The translations under genes were made by a program, and so were the position numbers. From Proteinivorax hydrogeniformans (lineage in GTDB: Bacteria; Bacillota; Proteinivoracia; Proteinivoracales; Proteinivoracaceae): a stretch of DNA of 64,000 nt. The stretch's first letter is position 1. Each line of letters starts with the position of its first letter. A model generated the notes under the pieces. The model saw only the letters and a list, made by a program, of their open reading frames with translations. It searched no databases and was not told the origin of the DNA. The DNA is taken from the NCBI RefSeq assembly GCF_040515995.1, contig NZ_CP159485.1, positions 372,001 through 436,000 on the forward strand. The letters run 5' to 3'. Of the stretch, positions 17,912-26,126 are shown piece after piece.

Positions 17912-18705
17912 ATGAGTACAAAAGGGAGCGCCTTAATAAAAACTATTGTTACTCTATCATTTTTAGCAATGGTTTTGGTTAACCTTCTGGCAAACATAAT
18001 TCCAATAAATGATGTGGAAACTGGTGATGTATCTGAAGCTTTTGAAAACCTCTTTGCACCGGCAGGATTTACTTTTGCTATCTGGGGGGTTATTTATATC
18101 TCGCTTGCAGGGTACACAGTTTATCAACTGGGTCTTTTTCACAAGGCTGGTAATTATAAAGGTGATTTGCTTAAAAAAGTAGGGGTGTACTTTACAATAT
18201 CATCCATAGCAAATATACTATGGATTTTTGCATGGCACTACTACCTTATAGGTGTATCTATGGTGTTAATGGTTGTTATTTTGGTTAGCTTAATACTGAT
18301 ATACAGTGAATTAAACCAAAGCAAGCTTGATCGTAGAGATAGAGTGTTTTTAAAATACCCCTTTAGCATATATTTTGGGTGGATAACGGTGGCTACCATA
18401 GCAAATGTCTTCACTTTAATGGTTAGTGTAGGCTGGGACGGACTTGGATTATCTGGACAAATTTTAACCGCTATAGCCATTATTATTGGTCTAGCTATAG
18501 CGGTAACAATAATAAAAAGAAACAAAGATATTCTATATGGTCTGGTAATAATTGGAGCTTTATAGGGATATTGGCAAAGCATGTATCTGAAGCTGGTTTT
18601 AATGGTAGATATCCTTCAATAATCGCAACGGTGGTTATCTCTTTAGTAATACTAGTAATACTAGTAGTTACTGAAGCTTATACTTTTAAAAAAGCTAGGG
18701 AGTAG
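17912..18705 (+). pseudogene. TspO/MBR-like membrane protein gene with a 3' frameshift
   Basis: The first 217 codons encode a TspO/tryptophan-rich sensory family-like membrane protein (FAPAGFTFAIWGVIYI near residue 50, then about six hydrophobic segments). The frame stops at TAG (18563-18565) in the middle of a conserved hydrophobic helix. Reading from ATA at 18562 in the neighbouring frame continues the expected family C-terminus (IGILAKHVSEAGFNGRYPS, then a hydrophobic helix and TEAYTFKKARE) to TAG at 18703-18705. One base has been lost between the two frames, so the ancestral protein had about 264 residues. It is either a recent pseudogene or a sequencing error. TspO proteins bind porphyrins or act as sensors; function here is unknown. 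Confidence 0.8.
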
Positions 18706-18722
18706 ATAGCTATTTTACTTTT

Positions 18723-18772
18723 TGACAAATATAAGAGGCTGTCGGTTTATCGACAGCCTCTTATATTTGTCA
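18723..18772. terminator. Long inverted repeat between convergent genes
   Basis: Perfect arms of about 21 bases (GACAAATATAAGAGGCTGTCG and its complement) around a 6-base loop lie between the TspO-like gene and the converging cyanophycinase gene. The T-run is weak on both strands, but position and stability argue for a bidirectional terminator. Confidence 0.7.
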
Positions 18773-18774
18773 AT

Positions 18775-21525
18775 TTAACTTGCTCTTTTTTTCTTCTTCT
18801 TGTTATTGATTGCTATAATGCCGATTGTTGAAAAGCTTGCTAAGGTAAACCACAGTACGTGGTTTTTCTGATCGCCTGTTTGAGGAATTGACTCGCCGTC
18901 TCCTTTTTTACCCGATTCTTCATCATCTTCGGGCTTCTCAGGGTCTTCAGGCTTCCCAGGGTCTTCGGGCTTTTCGGGGTCTTCAGGTTTTTCAGGTTCT
19001 TCAGGCTCCTTAGGGTCTTCAGGTTGAGATAGTTCATCCTTAATCCAGTTTTCACCATCAAAAGTCCATATCTGCTCTAAGAGAGTGTTGCCATCTAAGT
19101 CTTTAACATTTTTTATATGAATTTCATTACCCTTTTGCCTAGGGTCGTTAAATTCAATAATTACCTGATCATCAAAATCTGAGCGTAGCACAGGGTCGTC
19201 GTCATAATAGTATTCATTGCCTACGAGAACGATGTTATCGGGTGTGATGGTATCGGGATCTACTGGCCTTGTAAAGTGTATATACTGAGTATAATCAGAG
19301 CCTTCCCGCAGCTCTATTTTTTCAATGGCAAATGCTTTTTCCTCTTCTTGCTCCTCTTCTGCCAAGGACAAGTTAACCCCTATATTAGCCATGGTTGTTT
19401 TATAATAACCATCAAGTATTTCGTCTCCTGCATTATTATTTGAGGAGTAATATGGGGACTGGGAAGTATAAGCTTTAGCATTACCACCTTGCGTTAGGGT
19501 CAATGAAAAAGATGGATCGGAGTCCGTAAAATCACCAGGTTTTGCAACCATTGCCTCTACAGTATTTTCTGCAGAGTGGGCTAACCCGATAAGAGTTTTA
19601 GTGGTTTCGTAGGGAGCAAAAACATCTTCAGTTACGTATAAGTCTTTGTCAGGGCTTTCAATTAGCACCTTATCTTTGGCCGGGGTTACCTCTTTTGTGT
19701 CAAAGTTGTAGCGATCACCATGGGTTAGGTAGTGAAGTTTTAAACCCTCAGCTTCGAAAAAATCATCGTTAGAATCACTAAAATCGGCTTTGGAAGCGTC
19801 TAATATAAAGAAACCATGAAGTCCGATCACAACACCTTCATATTCACCGTTGTCTAATTTTTGAACAGCCATAGCAGTTCCTTCATCTCCACCAAGACCG
19901 ATATCTTTACCGGTATCTCTCAGTCCTACCATTAGGCGGCCCAACCGTCCTCTTGCGTCGAAGTGAGTATCGGTGAGTACGTCTTCTAAAATCAAGCTTT
20001 TGCCACTTACTATTAAATTATTTCCCGGGTTTGTTGGGTTTAAAAAACCACTTTCGGGAATATCTGTTATGGAAAACTCTTCTGTCTTATTATGATAAAA
20101 AGAGTCGTAGGAATTACCCACTCCAAAAACAGGGTCACTCATAAAATGCATCCCTGCACTAGTCCCTGCCACAACTCCACCTCGGTTATAAACGTGCTCA
20201 ATACTATTTACAATTTCTGTTTCAGTTCCATCATCATTAAAAAGAGAACGCACATGCTTATACTGGTCTCCACCCATTAGGTAAACCGCATCCGCAGTCT
20301 TCACAAGATCTGCCCAATATTCATGATTGGCTACATAATCTCTTGAGTTTATAGCTAATGGAATGTAAATAGGCTCAAATCCCATATCTTTAAAATGATT
20401 TTTCTCTGAACCAAAGTCGGGGTCATCCCAGTGAAAGTAATTATAAACTGTGTATAGTGAGTCTCTAGAGCTACTAATTACCGCAATTTTTGGGTCATAA
20501 TCTTCTGTGCCACCAGCTCTCGTTCTAATATCCTCAAAAATTTCTCTAACCGCTAAATCACCTAACGAAGCACCTCCGCCGATCGGGTATATAGTTCCTT
20601 TGCCATCTCCGATGGGACTTTCAGGAACATCAGGGCTAGGCTTTGTAATAACCATCTCTATAGACTGGGTTATGCCAAGCTTTCCATCTTCTCCAACTGC
20701 CACTACATAGACGTAATACAGTCCTTCTCCAAAATCATCACCGGTATAAAAGTCCTTTTGCTCCTCTCGTAAAGAGATAGGTCCAGTCATTTCTTCGGTG
20801 AGAATGCCAAGGTTTTCGTCGTTCCAATGCTCAAAATCCGTTAGAGTTTGATCCTCTAACTGATCTTCTACATCGTATAAACCAGCTTCTGTAAAGAAAA
20901 TAAAGTTTCTTTTAATTCTAGGGTCATTATATGATTCAAAATTAACTTCGTAATTGGTAACCTGGCTTTCTTCCTTGCCATAGCTTATGTTGACATTTTT
21001 AGGGTAAGGGGTTATATCAATTGAGTCTACCTGAGTTAGCCCAACTATTTCTCCATCAACTAATGTTGCCACATACGGGTAATATAACCCTGGTCCAAAA
21101 TCCTTTCCGGTAACAACATCTCGTTGTCCGCTTCGAAACGTGTTTGCTGCTCCATCAGCCCAGCCGAAATTTGTTATTTTATAAATACGGTTAGCACCAT
21201 CTGTTTCCGAATAATCAGATATATCTTCTTCTGAGAGGTCTTGAATATATTCCCATACATCTTCTAGTTCTTCCACGGAATACATCATTAGCCAGCCTTC
21301 AAATCCGTCAGGTTGATCACTTAAAGCAACAGGAGGATAAAAACCCAGCTGGTAGTCGTCGATGCTATTGCCTCCACCCATGAGCTCAGAATCTGTTACG
21401 GGGTACTCACCTTTAGTTAGCATTATATTTATTTGGTCAGCGTATGCTACATCAGATATTGCAAAACCGCTAAAAATCATCGCTAAAGATAACACTAATG
21501 CTAAGAGACGAAAAGTTTTTTTCAT
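18775..21525 (-). CDS. Cell-wall-anchored cyanophycinase-like serine peptidase (family S51)
   Basis: A 916-residue exported protein. It has a signal peptide (cleavage near VAYA, residues 1-29), two related N-terminal beta-rich modules (about 30-180 and 190-310, each with a FGxGLYY motif), a cyanophycinase domain (about 318-640) with the nucleophile elbow GTSAGMHF (about 453), a beta module (about 720-830), an 18-base-periodic Pro/Glu/Asp/Lys spacer, and a sortase signal IPQTGD (about 883) followed by a membrane helix and KKKKKR tail. Cyanophycinases split beta-Asp-Arg dipeptides from cyanophycin; surface display suggests feeding on external polymer or related peptides. IPQTG departs from LPXTG only at the first position. 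It converges on a terminator at 18723. Confidence 0.85.
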   Translation of the reverse strand: MKKTFRLLALVLSLAMIFSGFAISDVAYADQINIMLTKGEYPVTDSELMGGGNSIDDYQLGFYPPVALSDQPDGFEGWLMMYSVEELEDVWEYIQDLSEEDISDYSETDGANRIYKITNFGWADGAANTFRSGQRDVVTGKDFGPGLYYPYVATLVDGEIVGLTQVDSIDITPYPKNVNISYGKEESQVTNYEVNFESYNDPRIKRNFIFFTEAGLYDVEDQLEDQTLTDFEHWNDENLGILTEEMTGPISLREEQKDFYTGDDFGEGLYYVYVVAVGEDGKLGITQSIEMVITKPSPDVPESPIGDGKGTIYPIGGGASLGDLAVREIFEDIRTRAGGTEDYDPKIAVISSSRDSLYTVYNYFHWDDPDFGSEKNHFKDMGFEPIYIPLAINSRDYVANHEYWADLVKTADAVYLMGGDQYKHVRSLFNDDGTETEIVNSIEHVYNRGGVVAGTSAGMHFMSDPVFGVGNSYDSFYHNKTEEFSITDIPESGFLNPTNPGNNLIVSGKSLILEDVLTDTHFDARGRLGRLMVGLRDTGKDIGLGGDEGTAMAVQKLDNGEYEGVVIGLHGFFILDASKADFSDSNDDFFEAEGLKLHYLTHGDRYNFDTKEVTPAKDKVLIESPDKDLYVTEDVFAPYETTKTLIGLAHSAENTVEAMVAKPGDFTDSDPSFSLTLTQGGNAKAYTSQSPYYSSNNNAGDEILDGYYKTTMANIGVNLSLAEEEQEEEKAFAIEKIELREGSDYTQYIHFTRPVDPDTITPDNIVLVGNEYYYDDDPVLRSDFDDQVIIEFNDPRQKGNEIHIKNVKDLDGNTLLEQIWTFDGENWIKDELSQPEDPKEPEEPEKPEDPEKPEDPGKPEDPEKPEDDEESGKKGDGESIPQTGDQKNHVLWFTLASFSTIGIIAINNKKKKKRAS
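18926..19021 (-). repeat. 18-bp tandem repeat coding for the Pro-Glu-Asp wall spacer
   Basis: About five copies of an 18-base unit (plus-strand form TCTTCgGGCTTcTCaGGG) encode six-residue steps of the kind PEKPED. Such spacers carry surface proteins through the peptidoglycan; copy number of tandem units of this type often varies between strains. Confidence 0.85.
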
Positions 21526-21540
21526 TCAAAACGCTCCTTT

Positions 21541-21950
21541 TTGATTGTTTATAACCTTCCATATAGAAAGCAAATGCTTGAATGTATTACTAGTTATAGT
21601 CACCTCCTCGATTATGTTGGGATAAGGAAATAATGCTGACAAACTGTAGGATAAATCAGCAAGTTCTGTGACTTTTACATAGAACACCCTCCTTATGGTA
21701 TTTAGCTAAAAGTAATGCACAAATCATGCCAATAAAAAGAATATTCTATAAACAGTTAAAAACAGGCATTTGTGTAACTGCTGTTTTTTAAATAAAGGCA
21801 TTCTCTGGAGTTGGTTGGCAACTAGGTTGCCTAGCTGCCAAGTTTTCTGCCAAATTCATATCTTTATACTACATAAAATGACTTACGGTTATAGACCTGA
21901 GTGCCAGAGTATATAAAAATCAGCAGTTCCATTTTGGAGCTGCTGATTTT
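21541..21950. other. Intergenic region with hairpins, an orphan terminator and a cyanophycinase leader
   Basis: No gene of normal length is present. The minus-strand leader of the cyanophycinase gene holds two strong ribosome-site words (at about 21601-21608 and 21689-21696) that do not serve the annotated start. A weak hairpin with A/T-run flanks lies at about 21757-21790, an imperfect but strong hairpin (TTGGCA, CTAGG, TTG, CCTAG, TGCCAA) at 21815-21842, and a terminator at 21917-21950. Confidence 0.5.
21917..21950. terminator. Intrinsic terminator without an obvious upstream gene
   Basis: AAAATCAGCAGTTCC pairs with GGAGCTGCTGATTTT around a 5-base loop, with T-runs on both strands. No gene in either direction ends here, so a short untranslated transcript is possible. 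Confidence 0.7.
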
Positions 21951-22031
21951 GTGGATAATATAGGCTGCTATCGTGCTAAGTATAGGTACACGATTTTAAA
22001 GAGGGTAGTTAAAAAAGTAGTGGTTTATATA

Positions 22032-22060
22032 TTGTCGCAAAAATTATGTGGTGATATAAT
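22032..22060 (+). promoter_or_regulatory. Likely promoter of the diguanylate cyclase operon
   Basis: TTGTCG, a 17-base spacer and a perfect TATAAT (22055-22060) about 50 bases before the start codon at 22111. Confidence 0.65.
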
Positions 22061-22110
22061 AGCACTTAATAAGAATGGAAACTGTTACGGGCTTAAAGGG
22101 GGAGAAGTTC

Positions 22111-23010
22111 ATGAGTATATCTCAACAAAACCTAGAAAAAGTGGTGGAAAAGCTAACTTCGTTTGATAAAATGTATCAGATTATGAGAATTATAGACCCC
22201 ATAAAGAAAAAAGTTTTAATTAACAAAGGTGGAGATATTTTTACTGAAAAAGAAGAGTCGTGCTATAGTTTTTGGACAAAAAACACCGTTTGTCAAAATT
22301 GTGTCTCTACTAGAGCCTATAATGAAGATGATACAATTATCAAAATGGAATACACCGATGATAAGGTTTTTATGACAACGGCAGTTCCAGTAAATATAGG
22401 ACACTCAAAAGTCGTGGTGGAGCTTTTGAAGGATGTGACAAAAAGTATGGTTTTAGGCGAAGGAGAGCTTAAAGATAGTATAGAAATGAAGTTTTTGTTA
22501 GACAAAGCCAATCTAGCTGTTGTAACTGACGAACTTACTAAAGTTTATAACAAGAGATACATAATGGAAAGGTTGCCTGTAGAGCTACTCACCACTCATA
22601 TAAGCAGTGAGCCCTTGTCTATTATCATGGGAGATATAGACCACTTTAAGAATGTTAATGATACGTATGGGCATAGCGCTGGAGATTATGTTTTAAGGGA
22701 GTTTGCCCTGCGCGTTAAGAATAATACTAGAGAAAATAAAGGGTGGGTAGCTAGGTTTGGTGGAGAGGAGTTTTTAATCTGCCTTCCTGGAACTGACAAA
22801 AAGGAAGCTCTTAAAATAGCGGATAGAGTACGAAGAGTAGTAAAGGAAAAAGAATTTAGTTACAAAGATATCAATATCAAGCTGACATCAAGCTTTGGTG
22901 TAGTAACAGCAAAAGAAGCCAATATAAGTGATTATGACCACCTTATAGAAGCTGTAGATAAAAATCTTTATCAAGCTAAACAAAATGGAAGAGATTGTGT
23001 TGTCGGATAA
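22111..23010 (+). CDS. Diguanylate cyclase (GGEEF) with Cys-containing sensor domain
   Basis: The 299-residue protein makes the second messenger cyclic di-GMP. The C-terminal GGDEF domain (about 140-299) has the metal-binding GDIDHFKNVND, the active-site GGEEF (about 216-220) and the family ending YQAKQNGRD. The product-inhibition site RxxD before GGEEF is not present, so feedback control may be missing. The N-terminal PAS-like domain (1-130) carries a pair of Cys in TVCQNC and another in ESCYSFW, which could bind a metal or haem or sense redox. ATG at 22111, behind GGGGGAGAA, is preferred over ATG 22075, which has no ribosome site. It opens a three-gene set with the HEAT protein and glycosyltransferase. 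Confidence 0.92.
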   Translation: MSISQQNLEKVVEKLTSFDKMYQIMRIIDPIKKKVLINKGGDIFTEKEESCYSFWTKNTVCQNCVSTRAYNEDDTIIKMEYTDDKVFMTTAVPVNIGHSKVVVELLKDVTKSMVLGEGELKDSIEMKFLLDKANLAVVTDELTKVYNKRYIMERLPVELLTTHISSEPLSIIMGDIDHFKNVNDTYGHSAGDYVLREFALRVKNNTRENKGWVARFGGEEFLICLPGTDKKEALKIADRVRRVVKEKEFSYKDINIKLTSSFGVVTAKEANISDYDHLIEAVDKNLYQAKQNGRDCVVG

Positions 23011-23043
23011 AACAGGCAAAATAAATTTAAAGGTGGAGAAATT

Positions 23044-24132
23044 ATGTCCTCTACAGTACTTTTTATTATTTATATTTGCATAGCTATTTTAAGTATAGTC
23101 AACATAGCTATTTTGTTTTTTACTTTTTTTATCTCTATTAAAGAGAAAATAAAGCAAAACCGTTACGCTAAGGTATATAGCGAAATGGAACCTTATGTAT
23201 TAGCTTATATCGAAAACAGCGGTAAAACCCTAGGGGGCTTAAAACCAAAACTAAAAAATAGATTTGGGCAAGAAGTTGTGTTAGATATTCTTTTAAATTA
23301 CAGTCAGGAGCAAGGTGAGGATATCTCCTATTTAATTGAAAAGCTAGATTATCATAGTTACCTTATAAATAAAGGTAAAAGAAATCTTACATTTTCAGTT
23401 ATAAAGAAGTTAGGTATGACGGGAAGCATACATGCTTATCCTTTGTTAGTTCTGGGAACGAAGGATAAAAATTTTGATAAACGCTACGCTTGCTATTATG
23501 CTATCTCAAAGCTAAACTTAAGCTTAGAGCAAAAAGAAGAGTTTTTAGGTTCTGTTACTGAATCTGGCATCCAGCGAGATAGAATAACAGAGATGGTAGA
23601 CAATTTAAGCCTTTCGACAGATCAGATGGTAGAGATTTTAGAGGAACAATCAACTGAGATAGGCAAGGTAGTTTTAATTAGGGGTTTGAAAAATGCCAGT
23701 GATATTAAAGGATATAAAAAAAGTAAAAAGTTAATGAAATACCTTTATGATGATTCCATGGAGGTAAGGATAGCTACTGTAAACACATTAGCTCACTTAG
23801 GAGATTTAAGCTTTTTACCTTCATTAAAAGAACTATATTTTAAAGAGGAAATGTGGCAGGTAAGATCGGCTATCGCTAAGGCAATGTACAGGTTTTCGCA
23901 TAGCGATGTTATTTATATTTTAAAGGATATGGCAAATGACAACTGGTGGTGGGTTAGATTTAATGCTGTCGAGGCCCTTGCAAGGATGGGTGTAGAAGGT
24001 GTAGAAGCCTTGGTAGATATATCTTTGAAAAGCTCAAACAAGAAAAGCGCAAATCTTGCATATTATATTCTAAATGCCAATCAATCGGTTTATCAAACAG
24101 TGAAAGGATATTCGGTGCATGGGAATGAATGA
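23044..24132 (+). CDS. Membrane-anchored HEAT-repeat protein
   Basis: One N-terminal membrane helix (about residues 5-30) is followed by a cytosolic solenoid of HEAT-like helical repeats (about 60-350); the clearest are around RIATVNTLAHLGDLSFLPSLKEL and NWWWVRFNAVEALARMG. HEAT solenoids are protein-docking platforms. It follows the diguanylate cyclase by 33 bases with AAGGTGGAG and overlaps the glycosyltransferase by 14 bases, so it is probably a scaffold that links the cyclase or other regulators to the polysaccharide synthase. No cyclic-di-GMP-binding PilZ motif (RxxxR...DxSxxG) is seen. The role is inferred from context only. Confidence 0.85.
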   Translation: MSSTVLFIIYICIAILSIVNIAILFFTFFISIKEKIKQNRYAKVYSEMEPYVLAYIENSGKTLGGLKPKLKNRFGQEVVLDILLNYSQEQGEDISYLIEKLDYHSYLINKGKRNLTFSVIKKLGMTGSIHAYPLLVLGTKDKNFDKRYACYYAISKLNLSLEQKEEFLGSVTESGIQRDRITEMVDNLSLSTDQMVEILEEQSTEIGKVVLIRGLKNASDIKGYKKSKKLMKYLYDDSMEVRIATVNTLAHLGDLSFLPSLKELYFKEEMWQVRSAIAKAMYRFSHSDVIYILKDMANDNWWWVRFNAVEALARMGVEGVEALVDISLKSSNKKSANLAYYILNANQSVYQTVKGYSVHGNE

Positions 24133-25522
24133 GTTAATTAAAACTATAATCCACCATTACAGTATAGGAATGCTTATTTACTTTTTGATGGTAAACTTAT
24201 TTTACATAACTATAATAATCCTATCATTAGATAGATTAAAGAAGTTTTTGAAAATCAGCGGTACCGATATAACGGCAGTCAGTGATTATACAAAGCCAAT
24301 ATCAATACTAGTACCTGCATACAATGAGCGGGAAACTATTATCGATAGCATTCAATCTCTCTTAGATCTTGATTATCCCAAATTTGAAATAATTGTGGTT
24401 AATGATGGCTCTAAAGATGACACATTGCAGCGAGTTATCTCATTTTATAACCTTCGCAGAGTCAACGTAGAACTAAATAATCAAGTTCCTTCTGAACATG
24501 TACGGGGTGTTTACTCATCTTTTGATAGGCCTAACTTAGTAGTCGTAGATAAAGAAAACGGTGGCAAAGCAGATGCTTTAAATGCAGGAATTAACGTATC
24601 TAGGTTTCCATTGTTTTGTGCTATTGACGCCGATAGCTTTATAGAAAAGAAAGCGTTAATAAAAGTCGCTAAACCTTTTCAAAAATACTCAGAAACAATT
24701 GCTAGTGGTGGTATAGTTAGAATTGCTAACGGATGTAAAATTGAAAATGGTCAGTTAGTTAAAGCTAGCTTACCTAAAAAAATGGTGGAAAAATTTCAAG
24801 TGATCGAGTATTTTCGTGCCTTTTTAACCAGTCGGGTTGGTTGGGAGTCGTTAAACTCACTTTTAATAATTTCTGGGGCTTTTGGGCTTTTCAAAAAGTC
24901 TGCTGTTATTAAGGTTGGTGGCTATAAAAAAACAATTGGCGAAGACATGGAGCTAATTTTGAGGTTACACAAAGAATATATCAAAGAAAAGATCCCATAT
25001 AAGATAAGCTTTGCTTCTGACGCTGTTTGTTGGACGCAAGCTCCTGACAGCTTAAAAGGGCTAAAAAGCCAACGGTTACGCTGGCACCGAGGTTTAATCG
25101 ACAGCATGCTCAAGCATAAGGAACTGCTTTTTAACCCTAGGTATGGAAAAGTTGGCATGTTATCTATGCCATACTTTTGCCTTGTTGAAATGTTAGGTCC
25201 AGTTATAGAATTAGTAGGGTACATTATACTAGGGCTGGCTATCTATTATAGCGTTTTGAGTAACGTAGTTTTGTATATATTTTTAGTGGCGTTTTTGTTT
25301 GGAGTGTTATTTTCCTATTCAGGAATTTTACTAGAACAGCTTTCTTATAAAAGATATAACAGCTTAGTTGAAATATGTTTACTGTTTCTATATAGCTTAT
25401 TTGAGCAGGTAGGTTATAGGCAAATAACAGTGTGGTGGAGGTTCTTAGCTTTTTTAAACTTTAAAAAAGGTAGCAAGCAATGGGGAAGTATCCAAAGAAA
25501 ATCATTTACAAAGGGTGGTTAG
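24119..25522 (+). CDS. Processive family-2 glycosyltransferase of the poly-GlcNAc/cellulose synthase type
   Basis: The 467-residue membrane enzyme builds an extracellular polysaccharide from sugar nucleotides. One membrane helix (about 15-38) precedes the GT-A catalytic domain with VPAYNERETI, VVNDGSKDD (about 101), ENGGKADALNAG, the DxD-type AIDADSF (about 170), the catalytic GEDMEL (about 277) and the QxxRW-type SQRLRWHRG (about 318). Three or more helices follow (about 345-440). The arrangement is that of PgaC/IcaA and related hyaluronan or cellulose synthases; the sugar is unknown. ATG at 24119 overlaps the HEAT gene, implying coupled synthesis, and the nearby diguanylate cyclase suggests cyclic-di-GMP control. 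Confidence 0.92.
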   Translation: MGMNELIKTIIHHYSIGMLIYFLMVNLFYITIIILSLDRLKKFLKISGTDITAVSDYTKPISILVPAYNERETIIDSIQSLLDLDYPKFEIIVVNDGSKDDTLQRVISFYNLRRVNVELNNQVPSEHVRGVYSSFDRPNLVVVDKENGGKADALNAGINVSRFPLFCAIDADSFIEKKALIKVAKPFQKYSETIASGGIVRIANGCKIENGQLVKASLPKKMVEKFQVIEYFRAFLTSRVGWESLNSLLIISGAFGLFKKSAVIKVGGYKKTIGEDMELILRLHKEYIKEKIPYKISFASDAVCWTQAPDSLKGLKSQRLRWHRGLIDSMLKHKELLFNPRYGKVGMLSMPYFCLVEMLGPVIELVGYIILGLAIYYSVLSNVVLYIFLVAFLFGVLFSYSGILLEQLSYKRYNSLVEICLLFLYSLFEQVGYRQITVWWRFLAFLNFKKGSKQWGSIQRKSFTKGG

Positions 25523-25524
25523 CT

Positions 25525-25962
25525 TTGAATTTAAAAGATTGTTTAAAACATTTCATTCATTTAGAGTTAGAGGCAGCAAAAGTTTATGAAAAAATTGCAG
25601 AGCATAGTGAAGGTGAAATTGCCCAAGTTGCAAAAACCTTTCAAAATGAAGAAGCTGTTCATGCTCAGAGACTAGAGGAGTTGTTAGCTAGCAAAGAAAC
25701 TATTAGCAATCAAACAGTAAATGAAGAGCTATTACTGCTGCCACGCTATGGATCAGAGTTAGAAACATCAACTAAGCTAGATACAAGGAAGCAACTTTTT
25801 ACCTTTGCTTTACAAGCTGAAAAGGATTCTATACTAATGTATCAAGAAATAGCTAATCAACTCCCAGAAAGCTCCGCACTATATCAGTTTTTTAATGACT
25901 TAATAAAGGAAGAGAGAGACCATATGTTTTTTATATTAAAAAAACTTCATGAATTAAGTTAA
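25525..25962 (+). CDS. Ferritin-like / rubrerythrin-type diiron protein
   Basis: A 145-residue four-helix-bundle protein with the expected diiron ligands: ELEAAKVYEKIAEH (Glu pair of helix 1), NEEAVHAQR (ExxH of helix 2), AEKDSILMYQEIA (helix 3) and EERDHMFF (ExxH of helix 4). There is no rubredoxin domain, so it is a ferritin-like or erythrin-type protein used for iron handling or peroxide reduction. TTG at 25525 has AAAGGGTGG at a good distance and does not overlap the glycosyltransferase; the earlier ATG at 25480 would lie inside that gene and adds residues foreign to the family. It is probably the last gene of the operon. Confidence 0.85.
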   Translation: MNLKDCLKHFIHLELEAAKVYEKIAEHSEGEIAQVAKTFQNEEAVHAQRLEELLASKETISNQTVNEELLLLPRYGSELETSTKLDTRKQLFTFALQAEKDSILMYQEIANQLPESSALYQFFNDLIKEERDHMFFILKKLHELS

Positions 25963-25972
25963 AACGTGCCGT

Positions 25973-26040
25973 AAAAAAGGGTTGTGTCAGTTCAAGGCCA
26001 GGGTGAATCTACTTTTTTTTACTTAGAACCGCCCTTTTTT
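25973..26040 (+). terminator. Possible terminator after the ferritin-like gene
   Basis: AAAAAAGGG and CCCTTTTTT can pair across about 50 bases, and the T-run fits a terminator, but the loop is long and the stem short. Confidence 0.35.
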
Positions 26041-26126
26041 TGTCTAAAAAACTTTACACCTTGCAGGATATTATGAATATAAATAGAATAACAATAGTGA
26101 TAACTAATACTAATTAGGAGATGGTG

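Noticed and set aside
18555-18570. Programmed -1 frameshift in the TspO-like gene
   Set aside because: There is no slippery heptamer of the X-XXY-YYZ type and no downstream pseudoknot; a plain deletion or sequencing error is simpler.
21750-21950. Cyclic-di-GMP riboswitch near the diguanylate cyclase and cyanophycinase genes
   Set aside because: The hairpins lack the conserved cores of both known cyclic-di-GMP riboswitch classes.
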